Shown: in pieces, positions 15,779 through 25,250 of the stretch
How positions within the stretch are numbered: the stretch's first letter is position 1
Layout: each line of letters begins with the position of its first letter
Origin: WJKR01 sp964556395
Lineage (GTDB): Archaea > Nanobdellota > Nanobdellia > Woesearchaeales > WJKR01
Assembly: GCA_964556395.1 (NCBI GenBank)
Contig: CAZKVR010000001.1
Span: 1-64,000 of the forward strand
DNA length: 64,000 nt
Direction of reading: 5' to 3'
The notes under the pieces: generated by a model
What the model saw: the letters and a program-made list of their open reading frames with translations, nothing else
Database searches by the model: none
What the model was told of the DNA's origin: nothing
Program-made: the position numbers and the translations under genes

Positions 15779-17071
15779 TCAGGGTTCAGGGTAGAGGTGG
15801 ACTTTCCGCTTGTTCGGGAAGGTGTTGCCTACGAAGACGTCCTTCGGCGGCGATTCGAGGTTGTGGTAGAAGTATCGTATCCTGATAATCTCGTCCGTGG
15901 AGATGTTCCTGTAGGCTTCGACATGGAACCTGACGATGTCTCCAGGCAGCATGTAGTAGTCCTTGGACTTTTTGTCTCGGACGAGGTGTTCCGCCACGTA
16001 GTAGCCCTGGCCGTTGTGGTAGGGGTTGAAGCGGACGTCGACATCCGCGTCGATCTTGTCCGCTTCGGTCGTGGTGCCTTGTGCCTTGATGGTGCCGTAG
16101 CGTTGCTCGTTCGTGACCTTCTGATCCACATCAAGGGTTTGCTGCGGCCCATCGCTAAGGTCGGCTCCCAGAGGGTAGGAGAGCGGTTCGTCATGGCTGC
16201 TGACGTAGAAGAGGAAGTGGGTGGCGTTGAGGCCCATGTAGTCGTCTTCGCCGTCGTCGTCGACGTCAGCGTCGAGGAGGTAGCCGTTGCTCTGGAGAGT
16301 CACGTTGACCGTTGACTCTATTTCATACTGAAAATCAACAGTCCCACTCAAACTGATAGAGCCGTATGTCTTGCCGTTCCTCGCTCCGATGATAGGGCTT
16401 TGAGTCACATCTAAATCAGTAGGTGTAGAAGCTATGTTTGCGAGGCTACCATCGTCGTTGCGGAGTTCGGCGTAAGCGACGCTTCCGCTCGAAAGGGTGA
16501 ATTTGAGGTGCGTGCCTTCATACTCTGCAGGACAGTTGGAACTGTCACAAGTATGTACGATGTCGTCTGTATCGTCTCCATCGAGATCTAAGGGAAGATA
16601 ATAATCATAGTTTCGGTCTATACGCGGCATAGGATTGAATGTGTTGATAGTGTACGTGAGCTCTCCGAATTCTTGGTCGGTCCAGGTATTGTAGCCTTGG
16701 TTGCTTTCTTCGACGGGTGCGTCGGAGCCGCGGTAGGCGAGCATGCTTCTGTAGTCTTCTTCTCCGATGCTGATGGATAGTTCTCTGAGGTCTATGGGTT
16801 CGGAGTTCATCGAGAGTTTCGCGTCGACCGTGAGTGATGTGAGCGTTTGTTCTCGTCCGTCGTAGCCTGAGACTTCGACGACTTGCATGTGTTTGAATTG
16901 CCCTTCGGCTTTCTCGAGGTTCTCGTTCCCTTTTTCTGAGAGTTTTTGGGAGTTGTAGTATATGAGTGCTGAGACGCTCACTGCGATGAGTATGAGCGCT
17001 ATGAAGAGGAAGAGCACGCCGATGCCTTTACTGCCTTTCTTGTATGTTCTGCGAGGGTTGAGGTTTAACAA
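15779..17071 (-). CDS. large divergent archaellin with duplicated exposed domain
   Basis: The 430-residue product begins with a class III-type signal (RRTYKKGSKG, then IGVLFLFIALILIAVSVSAL). It starts at a TTG that follows GGTGGTG by a few bases; a TATTTAAATAAG box lies about 45 bp upstream. It is longer than the typical archaellin because the exposed domain is present twice, each copy with an acidic loop: DLDGDDTDD (first, with Gly replaced by Asp) and DVDDDGEDD (second). The core helix is less conserved than in the two shorter archaellins, so it may be a minor subunit or basal/hook-like filament protein. That role is inference. Confidence 0.85.
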   Translation of the reverse strand: MLNLNPRRTYKKGSKGIGVLFLFIALILIAVSVSALIYYNSQKLSEKGNENLEKAEGQFKHMQVVEVSGYDGREQTLTSLTVDAKLSMNSEPIDLRELSISIGEEDYRSMLAYRGSDAPVEESNQGYNTWTDQEFGELTYTINTFNPMPRIDRNYDYYLPLDLDGDDTDDIVHTCDSSNCPAEYEGTHLKFTLSSGSVAYAELRNDDGSLANIASTPTDLDVTQSPIIGARNGKTYGSISLSGTVDFQYEIESTVNVTLQSNGYLLDADVDDDGEDDYMGLNATHFLFYVSSHDEPLSYPLGADLSDGPQQTLDVDQKVTNEQRYGTIKAQGTTTEADKIDADVDVRFNPYHNGQGYYVAEHLVRDKKSKDYYMLPGDIVRFHVEAYRNISTDEIIRIRYFYHNLESPPKDVFVGNTFPNKRKVHLYPEP

Positions 17072-17147
17072 TTCACACCACCAATATGGATTATAGTATA
17101 CTAAGAGACCTTCTTATTTAAATAATTTTCTGTTTTTAAGAGAAAAA

Positions 17148-19844
17148 TCAAGCCTTCTCAGGCTCATCCTCATCAATGGCCGGCAAAGCGATGCCCGCCT
17201 CCTCCAAGGCAGCCTTGATATCCTCGCGGTCGAACTTGGAGAGGAGACGCTGGGCGATCTCCTTCTCGTCCTTGTTCTGGAACTTCATGATGTTCAAGAG
17301 GTTGACGATTGCCTGGCGCTGCTCTGACTGCTTCAAAGACTGTATGCGGCTGGTCTCCTTCTTCTTCTCCTCCCGGACGCGCCACACGTTCAGCTTGTTC
17401 AGCTCGGCGATGAGGGCGTCGCGATACTTCCAGGCGAAGAAACCGGCGACCGAGACGAACACCAGGATTATGATGAGCGGGAGCAACGCGGCGAGGAGGC
17501 TCTTCTGCTCGGGCGGCCGCTCGACGACGTCAACCAGGATGGTCGCAGTGGTGCCACGGTCGAACACCTCGAAGTCAAGCAGAACAGTACTGGTGAGGTT
17601 GAGGTCGGAAGGGAGGTTGTTCTTCAACGAGACGTTGCGCTCCTCGTTCGGACTGAGCGTGACGCTGGCGGGGAAGCTGAAGTACTGGTCGTAACGGTCG
17701 AGCGAAAGGTCCACCGGGAGGTCGCGGTCGAGGTTGTTCTTCACCGTGAACGAGACGTCATCCTCGGTGTTGTTGACGATGACGTCGGTGGGTGACACCG
17801 TGAGAGGCACGTCTGCGTAGCGCTTGGCGTGCACGCTGATGTCCTGTTCAAGCGTCTTGCCAGCCGCGGTGCAGGACAACTCACCCTCATAGACGTCTTC
17901 CTGCGTCAAAGCCGTGGAGAACTCGAGCGGCAGGTCGAACGTAGAGCTCGTCACGCGCACGCTGCCAGGAGTCGACAACTCTTGGGAGTCCCATGAGGCC
18001 GAGCACACGAACGTGTGAGGGGACTTCTGGACAGGCACTTGGAGGTCGGCGGACTTGCCGAAGACAGTGACGGTGTCGGGCACCGAAGCGTTGAACGTCG
18101 GGGCATCGGCGAGGATGACCGGAATCTTCGCGACGGGCTCGTCCATGTTGGAGATGGTGAGGAATCCGAACCCTTGCTTGCGGCTCTCGCCGCGCCTGCT
18201 CACGTCCAGACGACGATAGGAGTAGGCGTCGATCTCCTCACGCCTCTCGATAGCGAGGTCCTCTTCGAGGGCTTCGGAAAACTCGTAGGTTAGGTCTTCG
18301 AGGTCGAACATTGTAGGGTTGAACACCTCAACAGTCACTTCAGGCTGGTCGACCACGATGACTTTCGGAGTGGTGACGAGGAGCGGCCGCGCATTGTGCT
18401 TGAGGATGAAGAACGCCGAGCCGAGCGCGACGGTCTGGTTCTCCTCAAGGTCGTCCTCATGGTCGGACGCCCATTCCTCAGCGTCTTCGATGGGCTCGTC
18501 CGTGCGGTTGTAGCCGTCCGAGGTCAGTGCGAGGACCGCTTGCGCAGCGAGCACCATCTTTTCGGAGGTGGCATCATCACCCCAAGAACCCTCGTTGTTC
18601 TGCACGTACAGCAACCAGTCCCTGATATCCGGCAGGTAGTCCTCCGCGTCGCTACGGTCGTGAATGTTGTACATGAAGTATGAGGTGTCAGTCACTTTCT
18701 CCTCGCCGTCGCCGAAATAGCGCCCTAAGATGTCGCCGTCCCGGATCTGCGTGACAGCCCATTCCTCGGCTGCTTCGGCCCGGTCTTCGTCTATCGGCGA
18801 GGTCATCGCGTAGATGGAGGTGGTGGGGTCGCATCCCTCGCCTTTCCGGTTGAGGCTCCAGCAAGGTCCCGGGACGTGATATGAGAGGTTGTCACCCTGA
18901 TAGGTTATCAGGGTCTCGTCCTCCTGGTTGGTGATGTTGACGATGATGTTGTCGTCGCTGATGATGATGAGTTCCTTGCCGGTCTCGGCCGGGAACTCGT
19001 AGTCCTTGGTCCCGTGGAGCGGGAGTGTGAAGTTCTCGTCAAGGATCTCTTTCTCGTAGGCGACGAGCGTAAGGGTAGTCTCGTTGTTCACAGCCTCCAC
19101 CACCGCAGACCACGTGTCCCCTTGCTGGTAATAGTTCTGGAGCTGTTCCAGCCAGTTCCGGGCGTCATTGACGACCCGTTTGGCGTCCGTGTAGTTGCTC
19201 AAGGTGAGGAGCGAGAGTATCCGGGCAGACTGTTCAATGTTGCACGGCGACTTCGGCCAACATTTCTCGTCGTCGTTGCGGTTCATCTTCAGCCAGTCTA
19301 GGGCGAGGTCGATCTCGTACTCGTAGATGTCCTTGAAGTACGACAACGCCCAGACAGCGTATGCCGTCCCTAGAGGGGTGCGCCAGCCGCCGTCGTTGTA
19401 CTGGTTGTCGACTATCTTATCGAGGACTTTCGAGAGCTTGTTCACCCTGACGCGTTTGGTAATCTTGTATTTCTCGCCTTCCTCAAGGTACTCTGCTTGT
19501 ATGACGAGCCTTTCGCATTCGAAGTCCTGGAGGTTGTATGATGAGATGTAGCAGTTGTCCTGCTCGCTCCAGGGAGTGGCTTCGAGGTCCTGGAAGCTGT
19601 TGTCGTCGAGGCAGAGGAGCGAGTTCTGGAGGGTGTGGTCTTCTTCGAGGCATGAGACGAACGTGAGGTCTTCCACAGTGAGGTATTCCGGGACCGCGTA
19701 GTTGCCGGTGATGTATTTGGACTCTGGTCTGATGAGGTGTATGCCTTCCTGGTAGTCGAGCGCGGACGCTAAGGGGATGATGGAGAGCAGCAGGAGCGTG
19801 GAGAACAAGAGTCTTATCGCTTCCGTCGCTCGTCCTTGTCGCAT
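17148..19844 (-). CDS. surface protein with alpha/alpha-toroid repeats, single C-terminal membrane anchor
   Basis: The 898-residue product has a signal peptide (to about residue 30) and a Cys-containing N-terminal domain. A region with repeated GGW/GSW-type helical hairpins follows (NDGGWRTPLGTAYAVWALSY near 150; GSWGDDATSEKMVLAAQAVL near 425), as in prenyltransferase, squalene-cyclase and thioester-containing-protein toroids. Next come three or more Ig-like beta domains, one membrane helix (about 790-815) and a basic cytoplasmic helical tail. No cyclase DxDD or thioester GCGEQ motif is seen, so a binding or structural role is more likely than catalysis. GAGGTGG precedes the ATG at 19844, and a minus-strand TATA (CGTATATAAATAAAC) lies about 40 bp upstream, so it is a single-gene transcript. 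Confidence 0.8.
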   Translation of the reverse strand: MRQGRATEAIRLLFSTLLLLSIIPLASALDYQEGIHLIRPESKYITGNYAVPEYLTVEDLTFVSCLEEDHTLQNSLLCLDDNSFQDLEATPWSEQDNCYISSYNLQDFECERLVIQAEYLEEGEKYKITKRVRVNKLSKVLDKIVDNQYNDGGWRTPLGTAYAVWALSYFKDIYEYEIDLALDWLKMNRNDDEKCWPKSPCNIEQSARILSLLTLSNYTDAKRVVNDARNWLEQLQNYYQQGDTWSAVVEAVNNETTLTLVAYEKEILDENFTLPLHGTKDYEFPAETGKELIIISDDNIIVNITNQEDETLITYQGDNLSYHVPGPCWSLNRKGEGCDPTTSIYAMTSPIDEDRAEAAEEWAVTQIRDGDILGRYFGDGEEKVTDTSYFMYNIHDRSDAEDYLPDIRDWLLYVQNNEGSWGDDATSEKMVLAAQAVLALTSDGYNRTDEPIEDAEEWASDHEDDLEENQTVALGSAFFILKHNARPLLVTTPKVIVVDQPEVTVEVFNPTMFDLEDLTYEFSEALEEDLAIERREEIDAYSYRRLDVSRRGESRKQGFGFLTISNMDEPVAKIPVILADAPTFNASVPDTVTVFGKSADLQVPVQKSPHTFVCSASWDSQELSTPGSVRVTSSTFDLPLEFSTALTQEDVYEGELSCTAAGKTLEQDISVHAKRYADVPLTVSPTDVIVNNTEDDVSFTVKNNLDRDLPVDLSLDRYDQYFSFPASVTLSPNEERNVSLKNNLPSDLNLTSTVLLDFEVFDRGTTATILVDVVERPPEQKSLLAALLPLIIILVFVSVAGFFAWKYRDALIAELNKLNVWRVREEKKKETSRIQSLKQSEQRQAIVNLLNIMKFQNKDEKEIAQRLLSKFDREDIKAALEEAGIALPAIDEDEPEKA

Positions 19845-19902
19845 CACGCCACCTCTTTCTAGGATTACTAGTGAGAAGTTTATTTATATACGTTTCGCTT
19901 GT

Positions 19903-22506
19903 TCACGGCAGCGGCTTACGGGGGGCGGATGGCCCTCTCGGGGTGAAGAGTTGTTGTTTGAACCGCAGCTGTTCCTTGTAGGAGTGGAGGTGGGGTTTCA
20001 CCTTCTCGCGTGCCTCGGGGTCAAGCGAGCGGTATTGCTGGAGGATGTCTGTCGTGAGAGCCTGCACTGCGACGAGGTCTGTCCGCGAGCTGAGGCCTGA
20101 CAGCGTCCGGCTCGCTTCTTGGACTCGTTGCCGTACAGGGTGTGCGTGGAGCTCTGCGGAGAGCTCGTTGATGGCGAATGAGAGCTCTTCCCGGTCTTTC
20201 GGATGGAGGGCTTCGTAGGCTTCTAGGATGTCAGGGTAGTTGCTGAAAGCGTCGTCGTGGCGTCCTTGTTCGAAGCGGTCGAGGGTGTCGTGGATGAGCT
20301 CTGCTAATCGGCGGACGTCTTTCTTGCCGCCCGCGGCGTTACCGCTGCTGAAAGGGTTGATGATGAGCCCTGCCACGACGACCGCCATGATTATCCAGAG
20401 GACTGGCGAGGATGCGAGGCCGCCCGACCCTAAGGCTTGGGTGACCGCGCCTGTGACGCCATTGAAGAATCCTCTCTCCGCTTCCCGCAGTGCGGTGTAG
20501 TTGAGGGGTTCGATGACGGCGAGTTGCGCCTTCTCAGTTAGCGAGTCGCTGACGTCGCCTTCGAAGACGTAAGTGTATTGGTCGCCTGGGTGGAGTTCCA
20601 GGCTCGCCTTGTCTCGTACGTCGCCGTGGCTCTCACCGTCCGGTCCGAGCAGTTCGGGAGCGCCGGTCCGTTGGAGCAGCGCAGAGGGGAACTCTTCGAT
20701 TACCGTGAAGCCTTCTCCGGTGTCGTCTGCGGCGTATCGTTGCGCTCCTCGCGTCAGGCTGGTGACGTATGAGAGGCGTCCGTCGAGGTAGGTGAGTTCG
20801 GCGACGGTCGTAGTGGTGCGGAAGGTGTAGCTCGTCTGTTCTTGGAAGAGCCTCTCGAAGGCTTTCTTCCGAGCGGGAGTTGTGAGGTTCTTGCCGTCGA
20901 GGTGTTGTCTGATGATCCTCTTCGCGGCTTCCTTGTCGGTGAGGGCGACGTCTTCCTGTTCGTCGAGGATCGAGGCGTCGATGATGAGCTCTCCGTTGAG
21001 GTTTGTGATGAGCTTGCTTATCTCGTCGGCCGTGTCTTCCGCTTTCTTGTCGTCTCCGTTGCCGGTGTGGGCGGCGTATTGCTCATCGAGTGATGTGAGT
21101 TCTTTTCGCGCTTCCTTCAGGTTTTTCTTGATGTCGAGGGTCGTGAAGAGGGGTGATTGGAGCGAGGGCAGGTCCTTCTCTGCTTGTTCGATGTCGCTTA
21201 TGACTTCTTGGGCTGCCTCGTGATGTTGGGGCGCCCTGACGATGATGGTACGTGGTTCTGAATAGGCCTCCTCGTCGTAGTGCTTGAGTGCGCACCTGAT
21301 CTTGAGGAGCCCCTCTCCGGACGAGGTATCTTGGAGTTCGAGCTCGTTCTCTTCCTCGACGTCCTCGGTGGAGGCCATCACCTCCCATCCTTTCTTTCCT
21401 TCAGGCCTGTAGAGGAGGTCGCAGCGGGTCATGGTATCCGGTTCGCCGACCGTGTACCTCACACTGCTCCCTTCCTGGACTTGTCCTTTGTATTCGGGAG
21501 AGGTTATGGTGATATTAGGGTCTGGCTTGGTGTTGGTGGCTGCCAGTTCTGGCCGGTCGTGGGCTTCTCCGGCCTCCTCCGGGTAGAGGTGTGCGTCGAG
21601 TGTCTTGTCCTCGTCGAGGTCTTCGGTGAAGTCGTAGTCGAAGTAGCCATCCTTGGTGACGAGGATATCGTAGGTCCCTTCCGCCACTTCTTTGCTGTAG
21701 AGGCCTTTCTCATCGGTCGTCCCTCCATACGTCTCGTCTTCGCTTTCGAGTTCGACGGCGGCGTCTTCGACGGGTTCGCCCTGGTCGTCCGTGACGCTGA
21801 GGATGAACATGCGGGTTCCATTGGTTTCAACAGTCTCTTCTTCTTGCTCTTCGACTTCTTCTTGCTCTTCGATTTCGGCTACGGTGAACGTATCGTTATA
21901 AGTGGTGGTGAGCCCTTGGTACGTGAACGCCGCTTCGAGATTGTAGGTGCCTGGTTCGAGGAAGGTGCTGAAGGTCTTGCTCTCGAGCGAGTCGGTAGTG
22001 TGCGGAAGGCTGAAGCCGTCAGCGGTGATGTTCATATCGACTTCCGAGCCGCTGGGAGCGTCTATGGTGAAGGTGACTTCCTCGTCTTGGTCGTAGGATG
22101 ACGTGTCGATATCCACAGATGGTCTGTCGATGATGGTGAAGGTGTAGGTGGCAGTGGTCTCGTTGTCTTCCTCTCCGACGGCGGTGACTTGCCAGTACCA
22201 CGTGCCTTTGGGGAGTTGTTCTTGGACTTGGTAGTTTGACGAGGTTGTGGTCTCTTCGACCTCCGGATCGGCCATGGATTCGTCTCGGCTCATGAGGATT
22301 TCGTAGTGGTCTGCTTCTTGGACATCGGCCCATGAGAGGAGCGGTTGGTCCGTGGTCGTCTCTGCGCCGTCTGAGGGTTGGATGGCTGCGGCTGGCTGTA
22401 TGAGAAATAATGCTATGAGCGCTATCAGCGCGAGTCGTGCCTGTGCCACCTTTGTCCCCTCGTCCTTGTATCCTCGTCTGTTTTTTAAAAGCTTTTCGTT
22501 CGTCAT
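19903..22506 (-). CDS. membrane-anchored surface protein with Fn3-like and PEGA/carboxypeptidase-like domains
   Basis: The 867-residue product has an N-terminal signal/anchor (about 24-42). A fibronectin-III-like domain (SWADVQEADHYEILMS...GTWYWQVTA) follows, then an Ig-like domain, an acidic EEQ-rich linker and a carboxypeptidase-regulatory-like domain (DDQGEPVEDAAVELESED). After a further Ig-like segment and a helical/coiled region comes a membrane helix (WIIMAVVVAGLIINPF), then a cytoplasmic helical domain of about 140 residues. The start overlaps the stop of the upstream gene as ATGA, so translation is coupled. It is the last of three genes in the operon that begins at 25143. Confidence 0.82.
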   Translation of the reverse strand: MTNEKLLKNRRGYKDEGTKVAQARLALIALIALFLIQPAAAIQPSDGAETTTDQPLLSWADVQEADHYEILMSRDESMADPEVEETTTSSNYQVQEQLPKGTWYWQVTAVGEEDNETTATYTFTIIDRPSVDIDTSSYDQDEEVTFTIDAPSGSEVDMNITADGFSLPHTTDSLESKTFSTFLEPGTYNLEAAFTYQGLTTTYNDTFTVAEIEEQEEVEEQEEETVETNGTRMFILSVTDDQGEPVEDAAVELESEDETYGGTTDEKGLYSKEVAEGTYDILVTKDGYFDYDFTEDLDEDKTLDAHLYPEEAGEAHDRPELAATNTKPDPNITITSPEYKGQVQEGSSVRYTVGEPDTMTRCDLLYRPEGKKGWEVMASTEDVEEENELELQDTSSGEGLLKIRCALKHYDEEAYSEPRTIIVRAPQHHEAAQEVISDIEQAEKDLPSLQSPLFTTLDIKKNLKEARKELTSLDEQYAAHTGNGDDKKAEDTADEISKLITNLNGELIIDASILDEQEDVALTDKEAAKRIIRQHLDGKNLTTPARKKAFERLFQEQTSYTFRTTTTVAELTYLDGRLSYVTSLTRGAQRYAADDTGEGFTVIEEFPSALLQRTGAPELLGPDGESHGDVRDKASLELHPGDQYTYVFEGDVSDSLTEKAQLAVIEPLNYTALREAERGFFNGVTGAVTQALGSGGLASSPVLWIIMAVVVAGLIINPFSSGNAAGGKKDVRRLAELIHDTLDRFEQGRHDDAFSNYPDILEAYEALHPKDREELSFAINELSAELHAHPVRQRVQEASRTLSGLSSRTDLVAVQALTTDILQQYRSLDPEAREKVKPHLHSYKEQLRFKQQLFTPRGPSAPRKPLP

Positions 22507-24259
22507 CGTATCTCCAGGTAGAATGAGAGCTCTCTCGTGGCCCCTTCGGTGTCTTGTAGCGTTCTCGGCACCGCGATCTCGTAGTCGTACGTGCCATAGG
22601 CTCCTCGGGTGTCTGGGTTGATGGCTGTGATGAACACCAGGGTTTGGGTGCCGTCGTACTCTTCACCTTGGCTGGCGTCCCAGAGGATGCCTGTCTGGAA
22701 CTTGCTGGTGTTCGTGCTGTTGGTGACCGGGACGTCTTCTATGGTGGTGCCGCGGACCGTGAAGGTCCTGGTGGTGTGGGGCATGCTCTCGTTCTCACCG
22801 TATCTTTGCGTGATGCTGTCGTGGTGTCCTGTCAGGTTGAGGGTCGTGTCTGCTTCTGCGAGGTCTTGCGTCGCTGTCGTATCGTCCGTTTTCCTGCCGA
22901 GCGCTTGCAGGCCTTGCCAGTCTATGGTGGCGTCGGTGTCGGCGGCGTAGAGGTTGCCGCTCGTCGTGTTTTGGAGAGGCCATTCGTGCATGCTGGCGTG
23001 GTCGTCTGCTAAGACGTGCTTGTGGGTTGCGTTGCCGACGATGGTGTGCCAGGCGGTGACGTTCAGCCATTTCGTCGCGTCGTTGTTGGTCTCGTCGTTC
23101 TCCGCGTACTCGTCATCGGGGTCTATGGTGGCTTTGATGTTGTGCGGTCCGAGAGTAGCGTTGATCCAGGTGGTGATGGTCTCTTCCGTGCCTTCGCTGA
23201 AGTTGGCGATGGTGTGGTTCTTGAGGAGCGTGCCGGTGCTGGTGTCGTTGATCAGGACCGTGACGTTGTCAGCCCAAGTGGTGCCGGTGTTGTGGACCGT
23301 GACGTTGATGGTGACGTTCTCGCCTTCTGTCGGGGTGGTTGTGCTGAAGTTTATGTCGTTCTCTTGGATGAGGAAGTCTGTGCCGTCGGGATCGTCCTTG
23401 GCGTAGGTGCCGTTGACAAGGACAGGGCAGGTGCCGTTGACGGGTTCGGGGTGCGCGTAGCGCGTGTTCTCTTCGGTGCAGCCGGCTTCGTCGAGGGCGT
23501 GGGCGCACACCTTGACGTTGCAGCGTTCGCCGGTGAGCGGTACGTGGAGCGTGATGTCTTGGTGGCCTGGGATGCTGGCTGCCACTCCTCCTTTGCCGTC
23601 GGTCCTGGCTTCTATCTGTTCGACCGCCAGGTTTTCCGTGAAGTCGTGCTCGAATGTCGCTATGAGGGTGCCGTCTTCCTTGAGGGTGACGTTCTTCCTG
23701 CCTTCTGCTTGGCCTTCTGTGTAGGGTTTGCCGTCTATCTCGATCTCCGGCGCGTGTTCTTCGTCAGNNNNNNNNNNNNNNNNNNNNNNNNNNNNNNNNN
23801 NNNNNNNNNNNNNNNNNNNNNNNNNNNNNNNNNNNNNNNNNNNNNNNNNNNNNNNNNNNNNNNNNNNCCTTCTGTGTAGGGTTTGCCGTCTATCTCGATC
23901 TCCGGCGCGTGTTCTTCGTCAGCCGGTGCGGTGTAGGTCGTGCTGGCGAGGTCGTCCTTGCCCGCCTTTGCCTTGATAGTGGCGTTCTTGGGTGCGATGG
24001 GGAAGGTGACGGTCCATGTCTCTCCAGTCTTGGTGGCTGGCATGATGTAGTTCTTGCCGTCCTGGTCCTGGAGCCGTATGATGACGCTTCCCTTGATGTC
24101 GCCGGCGTCGTGGAGCGTGACGTCCAGCCCTTCTCCTGTCTGTTCTGCGTGGAGTTCTGGTTGCGTGACTGCGGGTGCGGCGAGTGTCATGGCTGTGAGG
24201 AGCACGAGCAGGAGTGCGGGCCATATCTTCATCGTCCTCTTCCTCGCGGCCGGTGTCAT
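22503..24259 (-). CDS. secreted CARDB-domain protein, interrupted only by an assembly gap
   Basis: One coding sequence is split by 100 Ns flanked by identical 55-bp copies. Removing the Ns and one copy leaves 1602 bp, a continuous 533-codon frame reading through DGKPYTE-GQAEGRKNVTLK. The product has a signal peptide (MKIWPALLLVLLTAMTLAA after a short leader), a beta domain, a Cys-pair region (GERCNVKVCAHALDEAGC), a CARDB-type Ig domain (ENVTINVTVHNTGTTWADN) and a C-terminal domain shared with the 3160 and 30015 genes. There is no C-terminal anchor, so it should be secreted. The ATG overlaps the upstream recombinase-like stop (ATGA) behind GGAGGTG, and its own stop overlaps the next start, making a coupled three-gene unit. 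Confidence 0.85.
23713..23922. other. 100-N scaffold gap flanked by an identical 55-bp overlap (assembly artefact)
   Basis: Bases 23713-23767 and 23868-23922 are identical over exactly 55 bp and flank exactly 100 Ns. This is what a scaffolder leaves when two contigs share a k-mer-length end overlap (k=55). Merging the copies restores an intact reading frame, so no sequence is likely missing. Confidence 0.93.
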
Positions 24260-25143
24260 GGTGCACCTCCGCTTCTGGCCGTGTTCCTGAGCAGCCGTGG
24301 CGTGAGCCTTCGGATGCCTGCTCTCCTGCCGATGCCGTCGATGATTTGTTCCGCTCGCCTGGGGGTGAGTTGCGTGCTTTGCCTGGTGCGGAAGAGGTGG
24401 TCGTCAGGTCGTGTCGCGAGCCGTGCGAGGTCGCGTGCGAGTCGCGTGCTGGGTGTGATGCGTTCTTGGTTGAGCGTGAGTTGGCGTCCTTTGATGTCTC
24501 GTCCTGTCAGGTTGAGGGTGTCGTTGAGCGTGGCGCCGGTCTCGAGGATGGTGTTGGCGAGCGCCTTGTCGCGGAGGCTCGTCTTGTGGAGGGTTTTTTC
24601 GAGTCGTTCCTGTTCTTCCTGGCTGAGGATCGCTTGTTTCCTGGCGCTCTTGAGGCCTGTGAGCCGTTTGAGTTCCTCGTCGTCGTTGGCGGTCTTCGCG
24701 GCTGCTTGGAGGTATGCGTTCCTGAGGTCTCTCGGGGTCAGGTCGACGCCCGCTTCTTCGGCGGCTTTCTTGATGAGTTGTTCGATGCGTCTCGTGGTGA
24801 TCTGCGGGCTCTGTCTCGTGGTGAAGAGGTGTTCTCGTGACCTCTTGTGTTGGGTGTGGGTGGCGAGTTCTCGTGCGAGTCGCGTGCTGAGTTTGGCGGT
24901 CCTGCCGGTGCCGTGCTTGGTGGTCTCTGGCCTTATCGTGAGTGTCTGTGCGTGCGTGTCGAGGTCTCGTCGTTGGAGGTTGACGAGCTCTCGTGGTGTG
25001 AGGCCTGCTTGCCAGAGGAGGCGTGCGATGAGCCTGGTACGCTGGTCTGCGTGCGTGGTGAGTAGCGTTATGTCTCGTGAGAAGTCTGCCTGCTGTCGCT
25101 GCTCAGGCCTTCTGCGGCCTGATTTCCTGGTTTCCAGGCCCAT
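24256..25143 (-). CDS. degenerate tandem tyrosine-recombinase-like protein
   Basis: The 295-residue basic product consists of two copies of a tyrosine recombinase catalytic-domain-like fold. Each has the order G-L/A-T....L..L..RD(L/I) with a strand pair, then LS/TP..R.A..LA with H/DHLF.TRQS, then LTPR..R. Catalytic residues are missing. The first Arg position of GLR-type motifs is Thr, the H-x-x-R box reads PRDLR or PRLLR, and no C-terminal Tyr nucleophile is evident. It is therefore probably a DNA-binding, non-recombining derivative. It is the first gene of a coupled operon with two surface proteins (ATGA overlap) and has a palindrome-bearing promoter, so it could be an autoregulator of the unit. 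This role is inference. Confidence 0.7.
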   Translation of the reverse strand: MGLETRKSGRRRPEQRQQADFSRDITLLTTHADQRTRLIARLLWQAGLTPRELVNLQRRDLDTHAQTLTIRPETTKHGTGRTAKLSTRLARELATHTQHKRSREHLFTTRQSPQITTRRIEQLIKKAAEEAGVDLTPRDLRNAYLQAAAKTANDDEELKRLTGLKSARKQAILSQEEQERLEKTLHKTSLRDKALANTILETGATLNDTLNLTGRDIKGRQLTLNQERITPSTRLARDLARLATRPDDHLFRTRQSTQLTPRRAEQIIDGIGRRAGIRRLTPRLLRNTARSGGAP

Positions 25144-25158
25144 GTTGCACGCAACTCG

Positions 25159-25229
25159 AGTTTCGCATTTCTAAAAAATACGAAACTATTATTTAAGGGT
25201 TGCGGCGAAAAGGAGCAAAAAATAAATAG
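25159..25229. promoter_or_regulatory. divergent promoter with palindrome AGTTTCG-N15-CGAAACT
   Basis: AGTTTCG (25159-25165) and CGAAACT (25181-25187) form a perfect 7-bp inverted repeat upstream of the recombinase-like gene. A minus-strand CTTAAATAAT box lies at about 25186-25197, and a plus-strand AAATAAATA box at about 25219-25228 serves the small gene at 25251, whose transcript would be leaderless. The repeat shares a TTTCG/CGAAA core with the palindrome in the arl promoter. Confidence 0.5.
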
Positions 25230-25250
25230 TCGAGAAGGAACGGAAGAGAG

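Noticed and set aside
24256..25143. Active integrase marking a mobile element
   Set aside because: Catalytic Arg, His and Tyr are missing in both domains, and no attachment-site repeats or tRNA are nearby.
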